This document shows positions 1 to 5,690 of a stretch of 7,450 bases of DNA, piece after piece. The notes beneath the pieces are model-generated. The model was not told where the DNA came from and did no database searches. It saw only the letters and a program-made list of their open reading frames with translations. Position 1 is the first letter of the stretch. Each line of letters starts with the position of its first letter. Made by a program: the position numbers and the translations under genes. The stretch is from JANNAV01 sp031384695 (GTDB lineage: Bacteria; Pseudomonadota; Alphaproteobacteria; Rhodobacterales; Rhodobacteraceae). The stretch is taken from the NCBI GenBank assembly GCA_031384695.1, contig JANNAV010000052.1, positions 1 to 7,450 of the forward strand. The letters run 5' to 3'.

Positions 1-599
1 TCATCGCCACCGGTTCGCGCTGGCGGCGCGACGGCATCGGCGTGCTGAACATGGAACCCGGCAGCTTCCCCCATGCCCTGACGCCCGACGATATCTTTGC
101 CGGAACCCCCACCCCCGGCCCCATCGTGATCTATGATGACGAGCATTACTTCATGGGCGGCGCACTGGCCGAACGGCTTGCCCTTGCAGGCCACAAAGTC
201 GCCCTCGTCACCCCGCACGCCACCGCATCCTACTGGACCGCCTTCACCGACGAGCAGGGCCTGATCCAGACCCGCCTGCTCAATCTCGGCGTCACCCTGC
301 ACCTCTCGCACCACGTCACGGCGCAATCCACCACCACGGCGCAGATCACCTGCGCCTTCACCGGCACGGCACAAACCATCCCCTGCGCCACCCTGATCCT
401 CGCCACAGGCCGCTTGCCGCGCGCGCCGCTTTACGATCAACTTCTGGGCCAACTGCCGAACCTCACCCGCATCGGCGATTGCCTGCAACCCTCGTCCATC
501 GCCGATGCGGTCTATTCCGCCCACGCCTACGCCCGTACCTTAGGCGAACCCGAAGCCCCGTTGCGGCGCGAACGCCCGCCTCACGATGAAGCCAGATGA
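1..599 (+). CDS. TMADH/DgcA/StcD-type NADH:flavin oxidoreductase, C-terminal part (5' end outside window)
   Basis: The reading frame is open from base 3 to the TGA at 597-599, so this is the last ~198 residues of a longer protein. It starts inside IATGSRWRRDGIG, a motif I associate with the trimethylamine dehydrogenase branch of the old-yellow-enzyme superfamily. Next comes a nucleotide-binding (Rossmann-like) segment, IVIYDDEHYFMGGALAERLA, then a VALVTP strand, a WTAFTDEQ segment and the closing ATGRLPR and RIGDCLQPSSIADAVYSAH motifs. Family members are fusions of an FMN TIM barrel, a 4Fe-4S cluster and a dinucleotide-binding domain. They oxidatively N-demethylate trimethylamine, dimethylamine, dimethylglycine (DgcA) or N-methylproline (StcD). 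The barrel and cluster are not in the window, so the substrate class cannot be settled. The stop overlaps the next gene's start by 4 bases, indicating translational coupling. Family call is firm; substrate is not known. Confidence 0.9.
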   Translation, partial: IATGSRWRRDGIGVLNMEPGSFPHALTPDDIFAGTPTPGPIVIYDDEHYFMGGALAERLALAGHKVALVTPHATASYWTAFTDEQGLIQTRLLNLGVTLHLSHHVTAQSTTTAQITCAFTGTAQTIPCATLILATGRLPRAPLYDQLLGQLPNLTRIGDCLQPSSIADAVYSAHAYARTLGEPEAPLRRERPPHDEAR

Positions 600-2104
600 C
601 CCGCACCCGCCGCCCGCCCCGCAGCACCACCACCATCCCGCAAAACCCCTTCGGTCAGGTGCCGCGCGCCTATGCCCCCACCGAAGTGCTGTCGTCCGAT
701 CAGATCAACACCCTGCACCATGCGGCCCTCAAGGTGCTGGCCACCACCGGCCTGCGCGTGCTGCACGCCCCCGCCCGGGCGCTTTACCGTGCCGCAGGCG
801 CTCAAACAGACGCCGAAATGATGGTCCGCTTCGATCCCGCAATGATCACCGAACGCCTCGCCACCGTGCCCGCAACCTTCACCCTACAGGCGCGAAACCC
901 CGCCCATAACCTGCATTTCGGCGGCCAGAACATGGTGTTCGCCTCGGTCGGCGGCCCCGCCTATGTGATGGATATCGACAAGGGCCGTCGCGACGGCACC
1001 TATGCCGAGATGTGCGATTACCTCAAACTGATCCAATCCCTCAACGTGATCCAGCAAGAAGGCGGCGGCCCGTTCGAACCGCTGGACCTCAACCCCAACA
1101 CCCGCCACCTCGATATCTATCTGGCGCAAATCACCCTCTTGGACAAAAGCTGGCAAACCCAGACCCTCGGCCACGCCCGCACCATGGACGGGTTGCAGAT
1201 GGCCGCCATCGCCATGGGCTGCACCGTTGACGCCCTGCCGGCCACGCTGCTGGGTATCATCAACACCAACTCCCCCCTGCAACTTGATATCCCGATGGCC
1301 GAGGGCCTGATCACCCTCGCAACCCACGGCCAAGTCAACACCATCACCCCCTTCACCCTCGCCGGAGCGATGAGCCCCGTCACCCTTGCAGGGGCCTTGG
1401 TCTTGCAACATGCCGAGGCGATGGCGGGCATCACCCTCACCCAGATCGTGCGCCCCGGTGTGCCGGTGATCTACGGCGGCTTCACCTCCAACGTCGACAT
1501 GCGCTCCGGCGCGCCTGCCTTCGGTACCCCGGAATATGCCAAGGCCGCACAAGCCTCCGGGCAGTTGGCGCGCCACATCGGCGTGCCGTTCCGCTCATCG
1601 AATGTCACCTCCGCCAATGCGGTGGATGCGCAAGCCGCTTACGAATCGCAGATGGCGCTCTGGGGCGCAGTGATGGGCGGCGCGCATCTGATCGAACATG
1701 CCGCAGGCTGGATGCACGGCGGCCTGACCGCCAGTTTCGAGAAGCTGATCCTCGATGCCGAGATGCTGCAAATGATCCAGGCCTACCTTACCCCCATCGC
1801 CACCGATCCCGGCTCCCTTGCCCTCGATGCCATCGCCGAGGTCGGCCCCGGCGGGCATTTCTTCGGCTCCCAACACACGATGGACCGCTATGAGCACGCC
1901 TTCCACACGCCGATGCTGTCGAACTGGGACAATTACCCCCAATGGCTGCAAAAAGGCTCGATAGAGGCGCCCCAGCGTGCCAATGTCATCTGGAAACAAC
2001 TGCTCGCCGAATATCAGCAACCGCCGCTGGACCCTTCGATTGCCGAAGCCCTTGCCGATTATGTTGCCCGCCGCGCTGCCGAAGGCGGTGCCCCCATGAA
2101 CTGA
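596..2104 (+). CDS. MttB-family trimethylamine/betaine:corrinoid methyltransferase (non-pyrrolysine)
   Basis: A 502-residue protein close to the usual ~480-500 residues of the MttB family. These are TIM-barrel enzymes that transfer a methyl group from a methylated amine to a cognate corrinoid protein. Family-like stretches include FASVGGPAYVMD (about 115-126), AGAMSPVTLAGAL (256-268), VIYGGFTSNVDMRSGAPAFG (291-310), NVTSANAVDAQAAYES (336-351) and GGAHLIEHAAGWMHGGL (361-377). There is no in-frame TAG, so unlike archaeal MttB it carries no pyrrolysine. It therefore belongs to the large non-Pyl group, whose characterised anaerobic members (MtgB, MtpB, MtcB) use glycine betaine, proline betaine or carnitine. 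The basic, proline-rich N-terminus (1-28) looks poorly conserved. ATG at 596 lies in an ATGA overlap with the flavoenzyme, so coupled translation is expected. No corrinoid protein gene is seen downstream. Family certain; substrate and methyl acceptor unknown. Confidence 0.93.
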   Translation: MTRTRRPPRSTTTIPQNPFGQVPRAYAPTEVLSSDQINTLHHAALKVLATTGLRVLHAPARALYRAAGAQTDAEMMVRFDPAMITERLATVPATFTLQARNPAHNLHFGGQNMVFASVGGPAYVMDIDKGRRDGTYAEMCDYLKLIQSLNVIQQEGGGPFEPLDLNPNTRHLDIYLAQITLLDKSWQTQTLGHARTMDGLQMAAIAMGCTVDALPATLLGIINTNSPLQLDIPMAEGLITLATHGQVNTITPFTLAGAMSPVTLAGALVLQHAEAMAGITLTQIVRPGVPVIYGGFTSNVDMRSGAPAFGTPEYAKAAQASGQLARHIGVPFRSSNVTSANAVDAQAAYESQMALWGAVMGGAHLIEHAAGWMHGGLTASFEKLILDAEMLQMIQAYLTPIATDPGSLALDAIAEVGPGGHFFGSQHTMDRYEHAFHTPMLSNWDNYPQWLQKGSIEAPQRANVIWKQLLAEYQQPPLDPSIAEALADYVARRAAEGGAPMN

Positions 2105-2114
2105 AGGCCAAACC

Positions 2115-2528
2115 ATGCCCCTGATCCTTTACACCACACTCGGCACCGCCGATATGGCCCGCTCCACCCGGTTTTACGGTGCGGTATTGGCACCGCTTGG
2201 CTATGCCCAGAATCCGGGCACCGCAGAAGACTGGACAGCTTACGGCGCCCCCTCCTACGATGCGGGCGTCAGTCTGCAGATATGCCTGCCCTTCGATGGC
2301 CAACCGCCAAGCCCCGGCAATGGCGCGATGACCGCCTTCGAAGCCAAATCGCCCGCCGAAGTGCGCGCCTTCTACACCGCCGCCCTCGCCCATGGTGGCA
2401 CCGATGAAGGCGCGCCCGGCATCCGCGCCATGTATAGCCCGGATTTCTATGTGGCCTATGTGCGCGATCCCGATGGCAACAAACTGGCTTGCGTGTTTCA
2501 CCACTATGATGCAGCCAAAGATATCTGA
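2115..2528 (+). CDS. VOC (glyoxalase/bleomycin-resistance fold) family protein
   Basis: A 137-residue protein with the two beta-alpha-beta-beta-beta modules of the vicinal oxygen chelate fold. The first module opens with YTTLGTADMARSTRFY (6-21), and the second has AEVRAFYTAAL (81-91), a GAPGIRAMY turn and the closing YVRDPDGNKLACVFHH (115-130). Aligned by eye with glyoxalase I, the first metal ligand position is Tyr6 instead of His. The ligand expected at the start of module two is not His. The Glu after DPDG is Ala125. It is therefore unlikely to be a classical metal-dependent glyoxalase; what it binds cannot be read from the sequence. GAAGG at 2103-2107 lies 7 bases before the ATG, and the gap to mttB is only 10 bases, so it is co-transcribed. 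A role with a methylated amine intermediate or a cofactor is inferred from context only. Confidence 0.85.
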   Translation: MPLILYTTLGTADMARSTRFYGAVLAPLGYAQNPGTAEDWTAYGAPSYDAGVSLQICLPFDGQPPSPGNGAMTAFEAKSPAEVRAFYTAALAHGGTDEGAPGIRAMYSPDFYVAYVRDPDGNKLACVFHHYDAAKDI

Positions 2529-2541
2529 ACCAAAGGCTGCC

Positions 2542-2546
2542 AAGGA
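2542..2546 (+). promoter_or_regulatory. Ribosome binding site of the dipeptidase gene
   Basis: AAGGA lies 6 bases before the ATG at 2553. This supports that start and separate translation initiation within the 24-base gap after the VOC gene. Confidence 0.6.
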
Positions 2547-2552
2547 ACCAAC

Positions 2553-3620
2553 ATGTCCGAAACCCTGCCAATCTTCGACGGCCACAACGATTTCCTCTAC
2601 CGCCTGCTGCACGATCCTGCCAACCGCGAAACGATGTGGCTGCAAGGCGATGGCAAAGGCCACCTCGATCTGCCCCGCATGCAAGCGGGCCATTTCGCGG
2701 GCGGCTTCTTTGCCATCTATGTGCCCTCGCCGGTCACGGCGGATGCGCCAGACTACATGGCGCTGATGGATACCCCGCCCTATGATCTGCCGCTGCCAGA
2801 CCTGATCAACCATACCACTGCCCAGCCCATTGCCCTCACCATGGCCGGGCATCTGATGTGGATGGAGCGTGCCGCCAAAGGCGCGTTCAAGATCTGCCGC
2901 AGCACCGCAGAACTGCGCGATTGCCTCGCCAAAGGGGTGATTTCAGGCATCATGCACATGGAAGGCGCTGAGGCCATCGGCGCTGATCTTGACGCGCTGC
3001 ACCTGTTTCATGCCATGGGCCTGCGCTCCATCGGCCCGGTCTGGTCGCGCCCCACCGTGTTCGGCCATGGCGTGCCGTTCCGCTTTCCGGGCGCGCCCGA
3101 CACCGGCGATGGCCTGACGGCGGCGGGCCGTGCGCTTGTCGCCGCCTGCAACGACATGCACATCATGCTGGACCTCTCACACCTGAACGAGGCCGGTTTC
3201 AACGATGTCGCACGCCTGTCGAACGCACCCTTGGTTGCCACCCATTCCAACGCCCATGCAGTTTGCCAAAGCACCCGCAACCTGACGGACCGCCAGTTGC
3301 ACATGATCCGCGACAGCGACGGCATGGTCGGCCTCAACTTCGCCACCTGCTTCCTGCGCCCCGACGGCCGCGACAGCCCCGAGATGGATTGGGAAGTACC
3401 CCTGCGCCACCTCGATCACCTGATCACCCAACTGGGCGAAACCCGCGTCGGCTTGGGATCAGATTTTGATGGCGCCACCGTGCCTCAGGGCATCAAGGAC
3501 GTCGCGGGCCTGCCAGCCCTGCAAGCCACAATGCGCGCCCACGGCTATGACACTGCCCTGATGCAGAAACTCTGCTTTGAGAACTGGTTCGCCCTGCTCG
3601 GCCGCACCTGGGGCGATTGA
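2553..3620 (+). CDS. Membrane dipeptidase (renal dipeptidase) family M19 metallohydrolase
   Basis: A 355-residue protein, close to the family norm. All binuclear zinc ligands expected from renal dipeptidase are visible: His11 and Asp13 in DGHNDF, bridging Glu138 in MHMEGAEAI, His210 in LDLSHL, His231 in ATHSNAHAV and Asp304 in LGSDFDG. A conserved Arg is present in TRNLTD (240-245). It has no signal peptide or lipid-anchor sequence, so it is cytoplasmic despite the family name. M19 enzymes hydrolyse dipeptides, including those with D-residues, and other small amides. In Pseudomonas aeruginosa a homologue sits beside dgcA in the dimethylglycine catabolic region, and the same association appears here. 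This suggests a housekeeping or salvage role in betaine catabolism whose substrate is unknown. It is the last gene before a candidate terminator, so it probably ends this operon. Confidence 0.93.
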   Translation: MSETLPIFDGHNDFLYRLLHDPANRETMWLQGDGKGHLDLPRMQAGHFAGGFFAIYVPSPVTADAPDYMALMDTPPYDLPLPDLINHTTAQPIALTMAGHLMWMERAAKGAFKICRSTAELRDCLAKGVISGIMHMEGAEAIGADLDALHLFHAMGLRSIGPVWSRPTVFGHGVPFRFPGAPDTGDGLTAAGRALVAACNDMHIMLDLSHLNEAGFNDVARLSNAPLVATHSNAHAVCQSTRNLTDRQLHMIRDSDGMVGLNFATCFLRPDGRDSPEMDWEVPLRHLDHLITQLGETRVGLGSDFDGATVPQGIKDVAGLPALQATMRAHGYDTALMQKLCFENWFALLGRTWGD

Positions 3621-3629
3621 CCCAACTCT

Positions 3630-3659
3630 GCGCGGATGGGCGAAACCGCGCGCGTTTTT
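3630..3659 (+). terminator. Candidate rho-independent terminator after the dipeptidase gene
   Basis: GCGCGG (3630-3635) pairs perfectly with CCGCGC (3646-3651) across a 10-base loop. A GCG spacer and a run of five T follow (3655-3659). The stem is short and the T run starts three bases after it, so termination may be partial. It lies 10 bases after the dipeptidase stop, as expected for an operon end. Confidence 0.5.
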
Positions 3660-3660
3660 C

Positions 3661-3686
3661 TGCGGGCCAGCGCGTGACAGCCCGCG
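3661..3686 (+). promoter_or_regulatory. Inverted repeat upstream of the Rieske oxygenase gene
   Basis: GCGGGC (3662-3667) and GCCCGC (3680-3685) form a perfect 6-base inverted repeat around a 12-base centre, with a possible T-G pair outside. No T run follows, so it does not look like a terminator. It lies about 50 bases before the TTG start, where an operator or a leader hairpin could act. TATGCT at 3692-3697 is a weak -10 resemblance without a convincing -35. Function is speculative. Confidence 0.25.
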
Positions 3687-3722
3687 CGCAATATGCTTTG
3701 CCTGACCCATCCGACCGCCCCG

Positions 3723-3728
3723 AAGGAG
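3723..3728 (+). promoter_or_regulatory. Ribosome binding site that fixes the TTG start of the Rieske gene
   Basis: AAGGAG is a near-ideal Shine-Dalgarno sequence 6 bases before the in-frame TTG at 3735. The longer ATG-started reading frame (3693) would place this site inside the coding region and has no comparable site of its own. Confidence 0.75.
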
Positions 3729-3734
3729 CAGCCC

Positions 3735-4871
3735 TTGTCCGAACATGACCGCACCCTGACCCCGATCGAAGAACTGCGCCAAACCGTCGCCGTGCCCTTT
3801 GCGCAGGCCCGTTCGATGCCAAAATCGGTCTACACCTCGCCCGAATTTGCGGCCGAAGAGCGCGCCCATATCTTTGCCCGCGACTGGCTTTGCGCGGGCC
3901 GGGCCGATGCCTTGCCCAACCCCGGCGATTATCTGACGATGCAGATCTCGGGCGAGCCGGTGATCGTGCTGCGCGATGCTGCGGGCACGCTGCGCGCCAT
4001 GTCGAATGTCTGCCGTCACCGCATGTCGACGTTGCTGGAAGGGCGGGGGAACACCCGGTCCATCGTCTGCCCCTACCATGCCTGGACCTATAATCTGGAT
4101 GGCACCCTGCGCGGCGCACCGGCGATGGCGCTGAACGCGGCGTTCTGCAAGGATCAGATATCATTGCCGGAAATCCGCTGTGAGGTCTGGCTGGGCTGGG
4201 TCATGGTGACGCTCAACCCCGATCTGCCCGCGCCCCACGCCCGCCTTGCCGGGGTGGAGGATCTGATCGGCAGCTACCATATGGAGAATTACCGTGAGGC
4301 GTTCCGCGAAGAGTTTCACTGGGCCACCAACTGGAAGGTGCTGGCCGAGAATTTCATGGAAAGCTATCATCTGCCGGTTTGTCATGCGGGCACCATCGGC
4401 GGCCATGTCGATCTGTTGAAGATGACCTGCCCCGAAGGCCTGCCCGCCTTCAACTATCACTACATCATCAAGAACGACGCGCTGGATCTGACGCTGGCGC
4501 ATCCCGACAATACCGTGCTGCAAGGCGAGGCGCGGCGCACGACCTGGCTTTTGTCGATCTATCCGTCGCTGATGATCACCCTGTCGCCGGGGTATTTCTG
4601 GTATCTGAGCCTGACCCCCGACGGGCCGGGCCATGTCAATGTGGTGTTCGGCGGCGGCTTGGCACCGGAATTCGTGGCAGACCCGCAGGCGCAGGACAGC
4701 TTTGCGCGGCTGAAGACGCTGCTCGACGCGGTGAACGTTGAGGATAAGGGCTGTGTAGAGCGGGTCTATCGCGGCCTCTGCGCCCAGATGTCGGCACCCG
4801 GCCCGCTCAGCCATTTGGAGCGCCCGAACTATGATTTCGCGCGCTATATCGCGGGGATGATACCGGCATGA
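3735..4871 (+). CDS. Rieske [2Fe-2S] aromatic-ring-hydroxylating-type oxygenase alpha subunit, GbcA/Stc2/CntA-like
   Basis: With the TTG start the protein has 378 residues; an in-frame ATG at 3693 would add 14. The Rieske cluster motif is complete: Cys93-x-His95, 16 residues, then Cys112-x-x-His115. The catalytic domain has ENFMESYHLPVCH (205-217), giving mononuclear iron ligands His212 and His217. The third carboxylate is probably in NVED (Glu336/Asp337). The bridging residue three before the first His is Glu209, not the Asp usual in aromatic dioxygenases. I recall Glu there in carnitine monooxygenase (CntA), so it favours a quaternary-ammonium substrate. Such enzymes use O2 and a reductase to demethylate glycine betaine or stachydrine, or to cleave carnitine. 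No reductase partner is encoded in the window. It has its own leader and is followed by a terminator, suggesting separate transcription from the MttB operon. Family firm; substrate inferred. Confidence 0.92.
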   Translation: MSEHDRTLTPIEELRQTVAVPFAQARSMPKSVYTSPEFAAEERAHIFARDWLCAGRADALPNPGDYLTMQISGEPVIVLRDAAGTLRAMSNVCRHRMSTLLEGRGNTRSIVCPYHAWTYNLDGTLRGAPAMALNAAFCKDQISLPEIRCEVWLGWVMVTLNPDLPAPHARLAGVEDLIGSYHMENYREAFREEFHWATNWKVLAENFMESYHLPVCHAGTIGGHVDLLKMTCPEGLPAFNYHYIIKNDALDLTLAHPDNTVLQGEARRTTWLLSIYPSLMITLSPGYFWYLSLTPDGPGHVNVVFGGGLAPEFVADPQAQDSFARLKTLLDAVNVEDKGCVERVYRGLCAQMSAPGPLSHLERPNYDFARYIAGMIPA

Positions 4872-4901
4872 GGTGCGCGTGATCAGCGGTAATCCGAAGG
4901 C

Positions 4902-4923
4902 GCCGCAAAGCGGCATTGTTTTT
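4902..4923 (+). terminator. Rho-independent terminator after the Rieske gene
   Basis: GCCGC (4902-4906) and GCGGC (4910-4914) form a compact G+C-only stem around AAA, followed by ATTG and five T (4919-4923). It sits 30 bases after the Rieske stop and would separate that gene from the chelatase gene. Confidence 0.65.
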
Positions 4924-4928
4924 GCCTC

Positions 4929-4954
4929 GCCATCCAGGCTTCGCCCGGATCGGC
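4929..4954 (+). other. Imperfect hairpin in the leader of the chelatase gene
   Basis: GCCATCCAGG (4929-4938) can pair with the 4944-4954 segment ending GGATCGGC: GCC with GGC, ATCC with GGAT, then one A-C mismatch and GG with CC, leaving a small loop and one bulged C. No T run follows. I see no cobalamin-riboswitch core or B12 box in this 114-base gap, so it is only an unexplained structured element between terminator and start codon. Confidence 0.3.
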
Positions 4955-4985
4955 TCAGGATTGGCACCAGACCACGGCGGATTCG

Positions 4986-5690
4986 ATGCGTCCGGTACTG
5001 ATTGTGGCGCATGGCCAGCCTTCGGACCCCGCCCCGGCGGCGGCGGATCTGGCGTGGCTGGCAGCACAGGTGGCAGGGCATCTGCCGGGGCGGGTGCTGG
5101 GTGCCGCAACACTGGCCGAGCCGCGGGCGCTGGCTTTGGAAACCCGGCGGCTGGGGCAGGGGGGCGTGGTCTATCCGCTGTTCATGGCGGGGGGCTGGTT
5201 CACGCGGGTGCAGATCCCGGCGCGGCTGGCAGAGGCGGGGGCAGAAGGCTGGCAGGTGCTGGAGCCTTTCGGCTGCGATCCGGCCCTGCACGATCTGGCA
5301 GCGGTGATCCTGCGCGAGGCCGGTCTGGGCGCGCAGGTGCTGCTTGCGGCACACGGATCGTTCAAATCTTCGGTTCCCTCGGATGTGGCGCGCCATGCCG
5401 CGCGCGCCATTGCCGCCGCCACTGGCGCTGCCGTCGCCGCCGCCTTCATTGATCAGGAACCGCAATTGGCGAAGGCCACGGGTTACGGCGCGGATGCGCT
5501 CTGCCTGCCGTTCTTTGCCGCGGCAGGCGGCCATGTGACCAGCGATATCCCGGCGGCTTTGGCCAATGCCGGCTTCAAAGGCCGCCTTCTGCCCGCCATC
5601 GGCACCGACCATCGGGTGCCCGCCCTGATCGCGCGGGCCATCACCGCAGGCCAGCCCGTCTGTCAGACGGTGTGCAGGTACAAATCGTAA
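4986..5690 (+). CDS. CbiX/SirB-family sirohydrochlorin (tetrapyrrole) chelatase, two-lobed
   Basis: A 234-residue protein made of two similar lobes, as in long CbiX/CbiK/SirB proteins that insert Co or Fe into sirohydrochlorin. Lobe one opens with VLIVAHGQPSD (His9), but its second site reads PLFMAGGWFTRVQIP (64-78), with no His where the family has GxH. Lobe two has VLLAAHGSF (His123) and LPFFAAAGGHVTSDIP (His183). Its pair of histidines, 60 apart, matches the catalytic spacing I recall for CbiK (145 and 207). The active site is thus probably in the C-terminal lobe. The start ATG has only a weak GGCGGA ahead of it. The C-terminal residues QTVCRYKS are encoded in the antisense overlap with the GS-like gene. 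Role could be siroheme or cobalamin formation, or an uncharacterised chelatase; the metal cannot be read from sequence. Confidence 0.85.
   Translation: MRPVLIVAHGQPSDPAPAAADLAWLAAQVAGHLPGRVLGAATLAEPRALALETRRLGQGGVVYPLFMAGGWFTRVQIPARLAEAGAEGWQVLEPFGCDPALHDLAAVILREAGLGAQVLLAAHGSFKSSVPSDVARHAARAIAAATGAAVAAAFIDQEPQLAKATGYGADALCLPFFAAAGGHVTSDIPAALANAGFKGRLLPAIGTDHRVPALIARAITAGQPVCQTVCRYKS

Noticed and set aside
884..1576. 230-codon minus-strand frame inside mttB
   Set aside because: Antisense shadow: Gly/His/Val-rich composition, no start signal of note, and the plus-strand frame carries the MttB family motifs.
596..2104. Pyrrolysine (amber readthrough) in the MttB homologue
   Set aside because: The frame has no internal TAG codon from start to stop, so no pyrrolysine is encoded.
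1986..2852. 288-codon open frame on the minus strand spanning the ends of mttB, the VOC gene and the dipeptidase start
   Set aside because: It crosses three well-supported plus-strand genes and their gaps. Its glycine- and histidine-rich translation matches no family I know, and long antisense frames are expected at this GC content.
3673..3697. Sigma-70 promoter made from CGTGAC and TATGCT
   Set aside because: The spacer is only about 14 bases and both elements are weak matches, so I do not call it a promoter.
4872..4985. Cobalamin riboswitch before the chelatase gene
   Set aside because: The gap is too short for the full element and I see no B12 box; only a terminator and one imperfect hairpin are present.
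4161..5612. 483-codon open frame on the minus strand across the Rieske gene, the intergenic gap and the chelatase gene
   Set aside because: The translation is Arg/Gln/His-rich low-complexity shadow sequence opposite two genes with intact catalytic motifs; no domain recognised.
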